Shown: in pieces, positions 7,412-16,350 of the stretch | How the letters are laid out: each line of letters opens with the position of its first letter | Position numbering within the stretch: the stretch's first letter is position 1 | Source: Mycolicibacterium goodii | Lineage (GTDB): Bacteria; Actinomycetota; Actinomycetes; Mycobacteriales; Mycobacteriaceae | Length of the DNA stretch: 64,000 nucleotides | Assembly: GCF_022370755.2 (NCBI RefSeq) | Contig: NZ_CP092364.2 | Coordinates: forward strand, 5,394,001 to 5,458,000 | Reading direction: 5' to 3' | Position numbers and translations under genes: made by a program | Notes under the pieces: model-generated | Told to the model about the DNA's origin: nothing | The model's database searches: none | Seen by the model: the letters and a program-made list of their open reading frames with translations, nothing else

Positions 7412-8345
7412 GTTGGATCAGAGTAGCGCTACTCGCCTTTCGCCGCCCGCGCTATCCCGCGCCGGTCTGGGCTGGGGTTTTCTCGGTGTCACGGCCTTCT
7501 CGTTCACGGTGATCTTCACGCGCGTCGCCCTGGGCGGGCTCTCGCCACTGTTCATCGGGGCCGGTCGTGCGGTCGTCGCGGCCGCGCTGGCGGCCGCCGC
7601 ACTCGCGCTCACCAGACAGCCTCTGCCGCAGGGCGTTCAGTGGATTCGCCTGGTCGTGGTCGCCGCGGGTGTGGTGGCCGGGTTCCCGCTGTTGACGTCG
7701 TATGCGTTGACCACCGTCCCGGCCACGCACGGCGCCGTCGTGGTTGCCCTGCTACCCGCGGCCACGGCGGTCGCCGCGGTGCTGCGGTGTCGTGAACGGC
7801 CACCGCTCGCGTTCTGGACCGCGGCGGGTCTCGGCGCCGTCGGGGCGGTCGCGTTCGCGATGCTCCACGGCGGCGGGATGGGCCAGTTGGGCTGGCCGGA
7901 CCTGCTGCTGTTCGGCGCTGTGGTCGCCGCGGCCGTCGGCTACGCCGAGGGCGGCCTGCTGGCCAGGGAACTCGGCGCGTGGCAGACGGTGTCGTGGGCA
8001 CTCGTGGTGGCTGCGCCGATGATGGCCGCCCTGACGGCCGCCGCTGTCGCCGACCGGCCACCACATGCCGGGGCTGTCGAGTGGGCCGCCTTCGGCTATC
8101 TGGCCGCGGTCAGCATGTTCCTCGGTTTCTTCGCCTGGTATCGCGGATTGGCCATCGGGCCGATCGCGCAGGTCAGCCAGGTCCAGTTGGTCCAACCCGT
8201 CCTGACGATCGGTTGGGCGGCGCTGTTGCTGCACGAAGACGTCACATGGGTGACGGTGTGCGGAGGTGCGGCCGTCATCGCCTGCGCAGCGTTTGCCGTC
8301 CGGATGCGCCGTTCACCCACAGCGAACGCGGAGCCGGGAACATGA
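7410..8345 (+). CDS. EamA/DMT-superfamily transporter
   Basis: This 311-aa membrane protein has about ten hydrophobic helices in two EamA repeats. The first runs from GWGFLGVTAFSFTVIFTRVAL. The second carries the family signature near its end (FLGFFAWYRGLAIGPIAQVSQVQLVQPVLTIGWAALLLHEDVTW). Relatives are metabolite or amino-acid exporters in the cytoplasmic membrane. ATG 7410 overlaps the ATG of the divergent MocR gene, and no Shine-Dalgarno sequence precedes it. TTG 7413 is the only nearby alternative, because the next in-frame GTG already falls inside helix 1. Control by the neighbouring MocR protein is the obvious inference. Its stop codon lies inside the HAIR-like element of the next gene. 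Confidence 0.85.
   Translation: MLDQSSATRLSPPALSRAGLGWGFLGVTAFSFTVIFTRVALGGLSPLFIGAGRAVVAAALAAAALALTRQPLPQGVQWIRLVVVAAGVVAGFPLLTSYALTTVPATHGAVVVALLPAATAVAAVLRCRERPPLAFWTAAGLGAVGAVAFAMLHGGGMGQLGWPDLLLFGAVVAAAVGYAEGGLLARELGAWQTVSWALVVAAPMMAALTAAAVADRPPHAGAVEWAAFGYLAAVSMFLGFFAWYRGLAIGPIAQVSQVQLVQPVLTIGWAALLLHEDVTWVTVCGGAAVIACAAFAVRMRRSPTANAEPGT
7421..7434. promoter_or_regulatory. Perfect 14-bp palindrome at the mocR/EamA divergent start
   Basis: GAGTAGCGCTACTC is a perfect inverted repeat placed 10 bases inside the predicted EamA coding start and about 10 bases upstream of the mocR ATG. The two genes share no intergenic DNA, so an operator here would sit in both 5' regions. It is a good candidate for a MocR operator, although many MocR proteins use direct repeats. 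Confidence 0.4.
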
Positions 8346-8363
8346 GCGTGGTCGACTCAAGTT
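8336..8363 (+). promoter_or_regulatory. HAIR-like HspR operator overlapping an ECF-type (SigE/SigH-like) promoter of acr2
   Basis: CATGAGC-N7-ACTCAAG at 8341-8361 matches the HspR-associated inverted repeat (CTTGAGT-N7-ACTCAAG), with a perfect right half and 5 of 7 in the left half. Overlapping it, GGGAAC at 8336-8341 and GTT at 8361-8363 are 19 nt apart, the layout of SigE/SigH-type promoters. The transcript would begin near 8370, giving a leader of about 45 nt with AGGAGG at 8405-8410. In M. tuberculosis acr2 (Rv0251c) is known to be controlled by HspR and by the stress sigma factors SigE and SigH, which fits this layout. Confidence 0.65.
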
Positions 8364-8416
8364 ATGCAGGGTGACAGACCGGTGCGGTGCCGGTCATGAG
8401 TTCCAGGAGGCGAATG

Positions 8417-8860
8417 ATGAGCACACTGATCAAGACACCTGCGGTGTGGGCCCGACCCGCCTGGCAGGTCGACAACTGGGTGCGGGACTTCTTCGGTCCG
8501 GCCACGTCCGACGACTGGTTCAAGGGCTTCACCCCTGCTGCCGAGGTCATCAGGGACGGCGAGGACGCCGTGGTGTCCGTCGAACTCCCCGGCGTGGATG
8601 TCGGCAAGGACGTGAACGTCGAATTCGACCGGGGCCGTCTGGTCATCCACGGCGAGCGACGTGACGAACGCTCCGAGGAATCGAACGGCCGCACCTACAG
8701 CGAGGTCCGCTACGGATCGTTCCGCCGGGAATTCAAGCTCCCCGCGCATGTCACCGGCGACGCGGTCAGTGCGTCCTACGACGCCGGTGTGCTGACGGTA
8801 CGAGTGGCCGGCGCCTACGCCGGCGATCAGCCGCAGCGCATCGCCATCGAGAGCAAGTAA
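8417..8860 (+). CDS. acr2: Hsp20 family small heat-shock protein Acr2
   Basis: This 147-aa alpha-crystallin protein aligns closely with M. tuberculosis Acr2 (Rv0251c). Shared features are the N-terminal VRDFFGPATSDDWFKGFTPA, the alpha-crystallin domain from about residue 40, the strand YGSFRREFKLPAHVT and the C-terminal beta strand SYDAGVLTVRVAGAY. The C-terminal PQRIAIESK carries the I-X-I motif. It acts as an ATP-independent holdase for unfolded proteins in the cytoplasm. Two in-frame ATGs are adjacent; 8417 lies 6 nt after AGGAGG and is preferred over 8414. Heat and oxidative control is expected from the upstream HAIR/ECF region. Confidence 0.93.
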   Translation: MSTLIKTPAVWARPAWQVDNWVRDFFGPATSDDWFKGFTPAAEVIRDGEDAVVSVELPGVDVGKDVNVEFDRGRLVIHGERRDERSEESNGRTYSEVRYGSFRREFKLPAHVTGDAVSASYDAGVLTVRVAGAYAGDQPQRIAIESK

Positions 8861-8878
8861 CACCAGAGCAAGTAACCG
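8851..8878 (+). repeat. Short tandem duplication spanning the acr2 stop codon
   Basis: AGAGCAAGTAAC occurs twice with a 15-nt period (AGAGCAAGTAACACC then AGAGCAAGTAACC). The first copy contains the TAA stop of acr2 and the second is untranslated. It looks like a small replication-slippage event with no coding effect. Confidence 0.6.
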
Positions 8879-8884
8879 GATATC

Positions 8885-8917
8885 GAAACCGGTGGCACGC
8901 AAGGTGTCACCGGTTTC
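8885..8917. terminator. Hairpin between convergent acr2 and secreted-protein gene
   Basis: GAAACCGGTG (8885-8894) and CACCGGTTTC (8908-8917) form a perfect 10-bp stem with a 13-nt loop. No clear T-run follows on either strand, as is common for mycobacterial hairpin terminators. It lies between convergent genes and could serve both. Confidence 0.65.
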
Positions 8918-8930
8918 GTGTGCTGCGGCC

Positions 8931-9455
8931 TCAGATCTTGGCGAGCGTGACCGTCGAATACACGTCTCCGCGGATCCCGCCGGGAACCGGCGGCCCCTCG
9001 ACGACGACCCATGCCTGGCCGGCCCCCGGTGCGCGGGGGCCGGTGACCGTGGTCGCACCGTTGCCCGCGAAGTCGGCGAACATCGTCCCGCTCGCCACCC
9101 CGGGATCCCCCGGGTTGCAGGGGGCCACCGACGGCCGCGGCAACTGGATCACCCGGACCCGGTAGGCCGTGTTGGGCCGCAGCGTCTGCATACGTACGTC
9201 GGCGCGCACCGTATCGCCGCCGACAGTTCCGATTTCGGCGACGCCGGAGCCGGTCCCGTTACCGTGCCCCATCAGGAACTGCTCGACCACGAAGTCGCAC
9301 TGACGGATGACGTTCTGCAACGGAACCGTGTCCAGGTTCGCGCGCGAATCGGACGTCGGATCAGCCGCCGACGTCCCGGTCGTCGCCAAGCCGACCGCTG
9401 CGATCACAGGCGCCGCAGCTGCCGCACACATCCTGCGCCTCACCATGGACAGCAT
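8931..9455 (-). CDS. Secreted protein of unknown function
   Basis: The 174-aa product starts with a typical Sec signal peptide: MVRRRM, then the hydrophobic AAAAAPVIAAVGLATT, with probable cleavage at TSA-AD near residue 32. The mature part of about 140 aa is polar and Gly/Pro-rich, has two cysteines (RQCDFVV and VAPCNPGD) and looks beta-rich, with segments such as VRADVRMQTLRPNTAYRVRVIQL. I do not recognise the family. ATG 9455 or ATG 9446 could start it; both keep the signal peptide. It lies 61 nt downstream of the PEP mutase-like gene on the same strand. Confidence 0.7.
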   Translation of the reverse strand: MLSMVRRRMCAAAAAPVIAAVGLATTGTSAADPTSDSRANLDTVPLQNVIRQCDFVVEQFLMGHGNGTGSGVAEIGTVGGDTVRADVRMQTLRPNTAYRVRVIQLPRPSVAPCNPGDPGVASGTMFADFAGNGATTVTGPRAPGAGQAWVVVEGPPVPGGIRGDVYSTVTLAKI

Positions 9456-9516
9456 CTTGCCAGGTGATCACCGCCGCGATGGCCAATATCGTTGGCAGAC
9501 AGCTATTTCTCGCGCA

Positions 9517-10284
9517 TCAGATCCAGCGCGCGAGGATCTCCTTCGCCTGCGCGCCGAGCGTCCACTGCAAGAACGGCCCGAAGGTGATGCGGCCGACCCC
9601 GAGTGCGGCGAGTTCGGCCTTGTCGGTGTCATCGGGGGGCACGGTCACGCTGACCGGCAGCGGCACCGCCGAGGTGAACCGGGCCAATCCCTCCGGGTCC
9701 CGCAGCCCCGCGGGGAACAGCGAGTCCGCACCGGCCGCTGCGGCCTCGGACAGCCGGGCGATCGCGCGTTCCACGCGGTCGGCGTCGTCGCCGTCGTTGC
9801 GCAGGAACATGTCGGTGCGCGCGTTGATCACCACGTGCACACCCGCGGCATCGGCGGCGGCGCGCAACCGACCCACCAATTCGGCATGCTCGGCCGCCGT
9901 GCGGAGGCGCTTGTTCTCCTTGTGGACCGTGTCCTCGAGATTGAACCCGACAACCCCGGCGTCCAGGAGCCCTTCGATCAGCCGATCGGGCGGCTCGCCG
10001 TAACCGGACTCCACGTCGACCGAAACCGGGACATCGACGGCCTCGGCGATCTGGCGAACGCGCGTCAACAGATCGTCGAACGTCATGTTCTCGCCGTCTT
10101 CCTTGCCGATCGAATCGGCCACCGGGTGACTGCCGACGGTCAACGCGGCGAATCCCGCGTCGACCGCCAATCTGGCCGACCATGCGTCCCATACCGTGGG
10201 CAGGACTCCGGGGTCACCTGGTCGGTGCAGCGCCAGCAAGGCTTGCGCCTTGGCACCGAGTACATCCGAGCGTGCGTTGCCCAT
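9517..10284 (-). CDS. Isocitrate lyase/PEP mutase superfamily protein
   Basis: The 255-aa product is a single-domain TIM barrel of the PEP mutase/2-methylisocitrate lyase group. It shows ALHRPGDPGVLPTVWDAWSARLAVDAGF near the start, SVDVESGYG with metal-binding acidic residues, VGFNLEDTV in the position of the conserved metal-contact segment, and VINARTDMF. The KKCGH-type catalytic loop of true isocitrate lyase is absent, so it is more like PEP phosphonomutase/oxaloacetate hydrolase-type proteins. The substrate is unknown. I chose ATG 10284 over ATG 10305 because the protein then begins at the usual place for this family. It is divergent from the sdh operon. Confidence 0.8.
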   Translation of the reverse strand: MGNARSDVLGAKAQALLALHRPGDPGVLPTVWDAWSARLAVDAGFAALTVGSHPVADSIGKEDGENMTFDDLLTRVRQIAEAVDVPVSVDVESGYGEPPDRLIEGLLDAGVVGFNLEDTVHKENKRLRTAAEHAELVGRLRAAADAAGVHVVINARTDMFLRNDGDDADRVERAIARLSEAAAAGADSLFPAGLRDPEGLARFTSAVPLPVSVTVPPDDTDKAELAALGVGRITFGPFLQWTLGAQAKEILARWI

Positions 10285-10458
10285 GCGCAGCCTCCAGCCC
10301 TCCAAGCGCTCACCCGACGTTGCGCCAGACGCTACAACCTTGCTGCCGGCATGTCACCGGAGTTATGGCCGCGCCCGCGGCGCGGCCAGGGCCGGCTGCT
10401 TCGGCAGCACCTTGCCGAAGCGCCACCGGGAACCCCGCAAGCCGCCACGCCATGCCTT

Positions 10459-10526
10459 GACGTGATGCGCGTCACGTCAGGTTCGTGATGTGGCTACCAT
10501 CGGTTGTCGTAATGTGATTCACGACA
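10459..10526 (+). promoter_or_regulatory. sdh1 promoter: CRP-like palindrome, -10 element and second inverted repeat
   Basis: GACGTGATGCGCGTCACGTC at 10459-10478 has 7-bp arms and contains GTGA-N6-TCAC, the CRP/cAMP receptor consensus core. TACCAT at 10495-10500 fits a TANNNT -10 element, so transcription should start near 10507-10510. The palindrome centre then lies at about -38 to -41, typical for a class II activator site. TGTCGT-N10-ACGACA at 10505-10526 covers the start region, a repressor-like position. Binding proteins are inferred. Confidence 0.45.
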
Positions 10527-10548
10527 CCCTTCAGCCCGAGGAGGTCAC

Positions 10549-10845
10549 TTGTCCACCACAACAGAGTTCGCTGAACTGCACAGTCTGATCGGTGACATGC
10601 GCCGTTGCGTCACCACGCTAGCGGCCAAGTACGGGGACTCCCCGGCGATGCGTCGTGTCATGAACGACGCCGAGCGCATCCTCAACGACATCGACCGCCT
10701 CGACATCGACGCCGAAGAACTCGAGATGCGCCACGGCGTCACCCGCACGAAACCGGGCACCGAGAAGATCCCGGTCCCCGACACCCAGTACGGGACCGAG
10801 TTCTGGCAGGACGTCGCCGACGAGGGACTGGGCGGATATCGCTGA
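10549..10845 (+). CDS. Conserved small protein heading the sdh1 operon (Rv0250c-like)
   Basis: This is a 98-aa soluble, acidic, mostly helical protein (FAELHSLIGDMRRCVTTLAAKYG, then MRRVMNDAERILNDIDRLDIDAEEL) ending IPDTQYGTEFW-type residues. It corresponds by position and type to Rv0250c, the first gene of the succinate dehydrogenase 1 cluster. The start is TTG 10549, chosen because it follows GAGGAGG by about 4 nt. There are no catalytic motifs. Co-transcription with sdhC-sdhA-sdhB (52-nt gap) suggests a role in assembly or regulation of the complex; that is inference. Confidence 0.82.
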   Translation: MSTTTEFAELHSLIGDMRRCVTTLAAKYGDSPAMRRVMNDAERILNDIDRLDIDAEELEMRHGVTRTKPGTEKIPVPDTQYGTEFWQDVADEGLGGYR

Positions 10846-10897
10846 GTCCGTGGGCGTTTGACGTCCGCACCGACAACTGAACCGCAGAAAGGAAACC

Positions 10898-11719
10898 GTG
10901 AGCGCACCCACCGCTGACCGTCGCGCTACCGGGGTCTTCTCGTCGAGGCGAGCCCAGATCCCCGAACGCACCCTACGGACCGACCGGTGGTGGCAGGCAC
11001 CACTGTTGACCAATCTCGGACTGGCCGCATTCGTCATCTACGCGACGATCCGGGCGTTCTGGGGCAGCGCGTACTGGGTCGAGGACTACCACTACCTGAC
11101 GCCGTTCTACTCGCCGTGTGTCAGCACGGCGTGCGCGCCCGGATCGAGCCACTTCGGCCAGTGGGTGGGCGAACTGCCGTGGTTCATCCCGATGGCCTTC
11201 ATCTCGCTGCCGTTCCTGTTGGCGTTCCGGCTCACCTGCTACTACTACCGCAAGGCCTACTACCGGTCGGTGTGGCAGTCCCCGACCGCCTGCGCCGTGG
11301 CCGAGCCACACGCGAAATACACTGGTGAAACCCGGTTTCCGCTCATCCTGCAGAACGTTCACCGGTACTTCTTCTACGCCGCCGTCCTCATCTCGCTGGT
11401 GAACACCTACGACGCGATCACCGCGTTCCACTCCCCCAGCGGCTTCGGTTTCGGCCTCGGAAATGTCATCCTCACCGGCAACGTCATCCTGTTGTGGGTC
11501 TACACGCTGTCCTGCCACTCGTGCCGTCACGTCACCGGTGGCCGCCTCAAGCATTTCTCGAAACACCCTGTCCGGTACTGGATCTGGACACAGGTGAGCA
11601 AGCTCAACACCCGGCACATGCTGTTCGCCTGGATCACCCTGGGCACGCTGGTCCTCACGGACTTCTACATCATGCTGGTGGCGAGCGGCACCATCTCCGA
11701 TTTGAGATTCATCGGTTGA
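10898..11719 (+). CDS. sdhC: Succinate dehydrogenase 1 membrane anchor subunit
   Basis: The 273-aa membrane anchor has about five hydrophobic helices (for example LTNLGLAAFVIYATIRAFW, WFIPMAFISLPFLLAF, YFFYAAVLISLVNTY, VILTGNVILLWVYTL, FAWITLGTLVLTDFYIML). It carries a conspicuous set of Cys and His: C74, C79 and H85 (PCVSTACAPGSSHFG) and C206, H207, C209 and H211 (CHSCRH). M. smegmatis Sdh1 has, as I recall, been reported to hold a membrane-embedded Rieske-type [2Fe-2S] cluster, and these residues are natural ligand candidates. It passes electrons from SdhB to menaquinone. The GTG start follows AAAGGAAA. It matches Rv0249c. Confidence 0.9.
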   Translation: MSAPTADRRATGVFSSRRAQIPERTLRTDRWWQAPLLTNLGLAAFVIYATIRAFWGSAYWVEDYHYLTPFYSPCVSTACAPGSSHFGQWVGELPWFIPMAFISLPFLLAFRLTCYYYRKAYYRSVWQSPTACAVAEPHAKYTGETRFPLILQNVHRYFFYAAVLISLVNTYDAITAFHSPSGFGFGLGNVILTGNVILLWVYTLSCHSCRHVTGGRLKHFSKHPVRYWIWTQVSKLNTRHMLFAWITLGTLVLTDFYIMLVASGTISDLRFIG

Positions 11720-11776
11720 CAGGCCGGCTGACGGGCACCCACATCTACGAGACGATCCGAAGCGAAACGAGACCAC

Positions 11777-13684
11777 ATGAGTGAATTGGAGCGGCATTCC
11801 TACGACGTCGTCGTGATCGGTGCCGGCGGAGCGGGACTGCGTGCCGTGATCGAGGCACGCGAGCGCGGTCTGCGTGTCGCGGTGGTGACGAAATCGCTTT
11901 TCGGCAAGGCCCACACCGTGATGGCCGAAGGTGGTTGTGCGGCGGCGATGCGCAACGTCAACACCAAGGACTCATGGCAGGTGCACTTCGGTGACACCAT
12001 GCGTGGTGGCAAGTTCCTCAACAACTGGCGGATGGCGGAACTGCACGCGCAGGAGGCGCCCGACCGGGTGTGGGAACTGGAGACCTACGGTGCGCTGTTC
12101 GACCGCACCAAGGACGGCAAGATCAGCCAGCGCAACTTCGGCGGGCACACCTATCCCCGGCTCGCGCACGTCGGCGACCGCACCGGCCTGGAGATCATCC
12201 GCACCCTGCAGCAGAAGATCGTGTCGCTGCAGCAGGACGACAAACGCGAACTCGGCGACTACGAGGCCCGGATCCGGGTGTTCCACGAGTGCTCGATCAC
12301 CGAACTCATCAAGGACGGCGACCGCATCGCCGGAGCATTCGGCTACTACCGCGAGACCGGTGATTTCGTGTTGTTCGAGGCGCCCGCGGTGGTGCTCGCG
12401 ACGGGAGGCATCGGCAAGTCGTTCAAGGTGTCATCGAACTCCTGGGAGTACACCGGCGACGGTCATGCGCTGGCGTTGCGCGCGGGCTCGAGCCTGATCA
12501 ACATGGAGTTCATCCAATTCCACCCGACCGGCATGGTCTGGCCGCTGTCGGTGAAGGGCATCCTGGTCACCGAGGGCGTGCGCGGCGACGGCGGAGTCCT
12601 GAAGAACTCCGAGGGCAAGCGGTTCATGTTCGACTACATCCCCTCGGTGTTCAAAGGTCAGTACGCCGAAACCGAGGAAGAAGCCGATCAGTGGCTCAAG
12701 GACAACGACTCGGCCCGCCGCACCCCTGACCTGCTCCCCCGCGACGAGGTGGCCCGCGCCATCAACGCCGAGGTGAAGGCCGGCCGCGGTTCACCGCACG
12801 GAGGGGTGTACCTCGACATCGCATCCCGCATGCCTGCCGAGGAGATCAAGCGCAGGCTGCCGTCCATGTACCACCAGTTCATCGAGCTCGCCGAGGTCGA
12901 CATCACCAAGGACGCCATGGAGGTCGGCCCGACGTGTCACTACGTCATGGGTGGCATCGAGGTGGATCCGGACACCGGCGCCGGCTCGACACCGGGCCTG
13001 TTCGCCGCGGGCGAGTGCTCGGGCGGTATGCACGGCTCGAACCGGTTGGGCGGCAATTCGCTGTCGGATCTGCTGGTGTTCGGCCGCCGCGCCGGTCTCG
13101 GCGCCGCCGACTACGTGCGCGCGTTGTCCGACCGGCCGAAGGTGCCCGAATCCGCGGTCGAGGACGCCACCCGGCTTGCCCTCGCGCCGTTCGAGGCGAA
13201 GGCCGAGCCCGAGAACCCCTACACCCTGCATTCTGAGTTGCAACAGTCGATGAACGACCTGGTGGGCATCATCCGCAAGGAGGCCGAGATCCAGGAGGCG
13301 CTCGACAAGCTCCAGGAACTCAAGAAGCGCTACGCCAACGTGACCGTGGTAGGCGGTCGGGTGTTCAATCCGGGCTGGCACCTGGCCATCGACATGCGCA
13401 ACATGCTGCTGGTGAGCGAGTGCGTCGCGAAGGCCGCGTTGCAGCGTACCGAGAGCCGCGGTGGCCACACCCGCGACGACTATCCGGAAATGGACGCGAA
13501 GTGGCGCAACACGCTGCTGGTCTGCCGTGTATCCGGCGGTGATCCCGTCGTCCCCGACGTGTCGGTGACACCTGAGCAGCAGGTGCCGATGCGTCCCGAT
13601 CTGCTGGCGTGCTTCGAGCTGTCGGAGCTCGAAAAGTACTACACCCCAGAAGAACTGGCCGAGCACCCGGAACGGAAGGGCTGA
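11777..13684 (+). CDS. sdhA: Succinate dehydrogenase 1 flavoprotein subunit
   Basis: This is a 635-aa flavoprotein. The N-terminal FAD site is VVVIGAGGAGLRAVIEAR (11-28). The probable covalent FAD histidine is H46 in FGKAHTVMAEGG. The catalytic HPTG motif is in MEFIQFHPTGMVWP near 255, with the active-site GSNRLGGNSLSDLLVFGRRAG near 415-435. It oxidises succinate to fumarate on the cytoplasmic face and hands electrons to SdhB. Length is typical of the Sdh1/Rv0248c class, which is longer than E. coli SdhA. Its stop is one base from the sdhB start, so the two are coupled. Confidence 0.96.
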   Translation: MSELERHSYDVVVIGAGGAGLRAVIEARERGLRVAVVTKSLFGKAHTVMAEGGCAAAMRNVNTKDSWQVHFGDTMRGGKFLNNWRMAELHAQEAPDRVWELETYGALFDRTKDGKISQRNFGGHTYPRLAHVGDRTGLEIIRTLQQKIVSLQQDDKRELGDYEARIRVFHECSITELIKDGDRIAGAFGYYRETGDFVLFEAPAVVLATGGIGKSFKVSSNSWEYTGDGHALALRAGSSLINMEFIQFHPTGMVWPLSVKGILVTEGVRGDGGVLKNSEGKRFMFDYIPSVFKGQYAETEEEADQWLKDNDSARRTPDLLPRDEVARAINAEVKAGRGSPHGGVYLDIASRMPAEEIKRRLPSMYHQFIELAEVDITKDAMEVGPTCHYVMGGIEVDPDTGAGSTPGLFAAGECSGGMHGSNRLGGNSLSDLLVFGRRAGLGAADYVRALSDRPKVPESAVEDATRLALAPFEAKAEPENPYTLHSELQQSMNDLVGIIRKEAEIQEALDKLQELKKRYANVTVVGGRVFNPGWHLAIDMRNMLLVSECVAKAALQRTESRGGHTRDDYPEMDAKWRNTLLVCRVSGGDPVVPDVSVTPEQQVPMRPDLLACFELSELEKYYTPEELAEHPERKG

Positions 13685-13685
13685 G

Positions 13686-14447
13686 ATGGCTTCAACAACT
13701 GGGACCTACGAAGCGCACCTGAGGGTGTGGCGTGGCGACGGCACCGGCGGCGAACTGCACGACTACACCGTCGAGGTCAACGACGGTGAGGTGGTCCTCG
13801 ACATCATCCACCGCCTGCAGGCCACCCAGACCCCGGATCTGGCGGTGCGCTGGAACTGCAAGGCGGGCAAATGTGGTTCGTGCTCGGCGGAGATCAACGG
13901 CAGGCCACGGTTGATGTGCATGACCCGCATGTCGACCTTCGGTGAGGACGAGATCGTCACGGTCACACCGTTGCGTACGTTCCCCGTGATGCGGGACCTG
14001 GTGACCGACGTGTCGTTCAACTACGAGAAGGCGCGCCAGATCCCGTCGTTCACGCCGCCGAAAGACCTGCAGCCCGGCGAGTACCGCATGCAACAGGAGG
14101 ATGTGAACCGCAGCCAGGAGTTCCGCAAGTGCATCGAGTGCTTCCTGTGCCAGAACGTGTGCCATGTGGTGCGTGATCACGAGGAGAACAAGGAGAACTT
14201 CGCCGGCCCGCGGTTCCACATGCGCATCGCCGAGCTGGACATGCATCCTCTCGATACCGTCGATCGCAAGGAAATGGCGCAGGACGAGTTCGGCCTCGGC
14301 TACTGCAACATCACCAAGTGCTGTACCGAGGTGTGCCCTGAGCACATCAAGATCACCGACAACGCGCTGATCCCGATGAAAGAGCGTGTCGCCGACCGCA
14401 AGTACGACCCGATCGTGTGGCTGGGCAACAAGCTGTTCCGACGGTGA
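13686..14447 (+). CDS. sdhB: Succinate dehydrogenase 1 iron-sulfur subunit
   Basis: The 253-aa product carries the three expected cluster motifs: [2Fe-2S] in CKAGKCGSCSAEINGRPRLMC (about 57-77), then CIECFLCQNVC (about 148-158) and CNITKCCTEVCPEH (about 203-216), for the [4Fe-4S] and third clusters. It forms the electron wire between FAD in SdhA and the membrane anchor. The ATG is one base after the sdhA stop. It matches Rv0247c. A short coupled ORF follows 77 nt downstream. Confidence 0.95.
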   Translation: MASTTGTYEAHLRVWRGDGTGGELHDYTVEVNDGEVVLDIIHRLQATQTPDLAVRWNCKAGKCGSCSAEINGRPRLMCMTRMSTFGEDEIVTVTPLRTFPVMRDLVTDVSFNYEKARQIPSFTPPKDLQPGEYRMQQEDVNRSQEFRKCIECFLCQNVCHVVRDHEENKENFAGPRFHMRIAELDMHPLDTVDRKEMAQDEFGLGYCNITKCCTEVCPEHIKITDNALIPMKERVADRKYDPIVWLGNKLFRR

Positions 14448-14524
14448 GAACCGATCGGGTGCCCAACCCGGATCCGCTGGGTACGCTCGACGACAAGCAG
14501 CCAATCAACGACGAAAGGCAGCCT

Positions 14525-14686
14525 GTGAGTACACGTCAGATCCACAGCATCAACGACATCCGTACGGCCATCCGGGAGCTGTCTGCACGTGCGACGCTCG
14601 CCCGCAAAGAAGGCCGAGCGGACGACGCGGCCGAGATCGAACAGCGCATCGCCAAGTATCGTGAGGAACTTGCGTCACGGCCGTGA
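14525..14686 (+). CDS. Short helical protein downstream of sdhB
   Basis: A 53-aa frame starts at GTG 14525, 6-7 nt after AAGG. The product (STRQIHSINDIRTAIRELSA, then RATLARKEGRADDAAEIEQR) is strongly predicted to be helical, charged and without a membrane segment; the pattern fits a short helical hairpin or coiled coil. Upstream in-frame starts exist (from 14417), but they overlap sdhB and are Pro/Asp-rich, so the short form is more likely. Position suggests co-transcription with the sdh1 operon. It could be an accessory protein of the complex or independent. Confidence 0.6.
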   Translation: MSTRQIHSINDIRTAIRELSARATLARKEGRADDAAEIEQRIAKYREELASRP

Positions 14687-14718
14687 CACCGGGTCGCCCC
14701 GGCGACGCCACATGAGTG

Positions 14719-14765
14719 GACCATGCGGTGGGTGGACGAGTCCCTGACACGCTCGCCGCATGGTC
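14719..14765. terminator. Long inverted repeat between sdh1 operon and flavin reductase gene
   Basis: GACCATGCGG (14719-14728) and CCGCATGGTC (14756-14765) are perfect 10-bp arms separated by 27 nt, between convergent genes. It can fold as a stem-loop and is the only candidate transcription end here. A protein-binding site is the alternative reading. Confidence 0.45.
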
Positions 14766-14778
14766 GATTTATGCGCGG

Positions 14779-16264
<1,486 letters not shown>

Positions 16265-16350
16265 CCCGCCATCATCGGCCAGACCGTCCGCCACGGCCAG
16301 CATCCGGATCTGCGTGAACGTAAGGCCCGCGCGGTAACGTGACGCCCACC

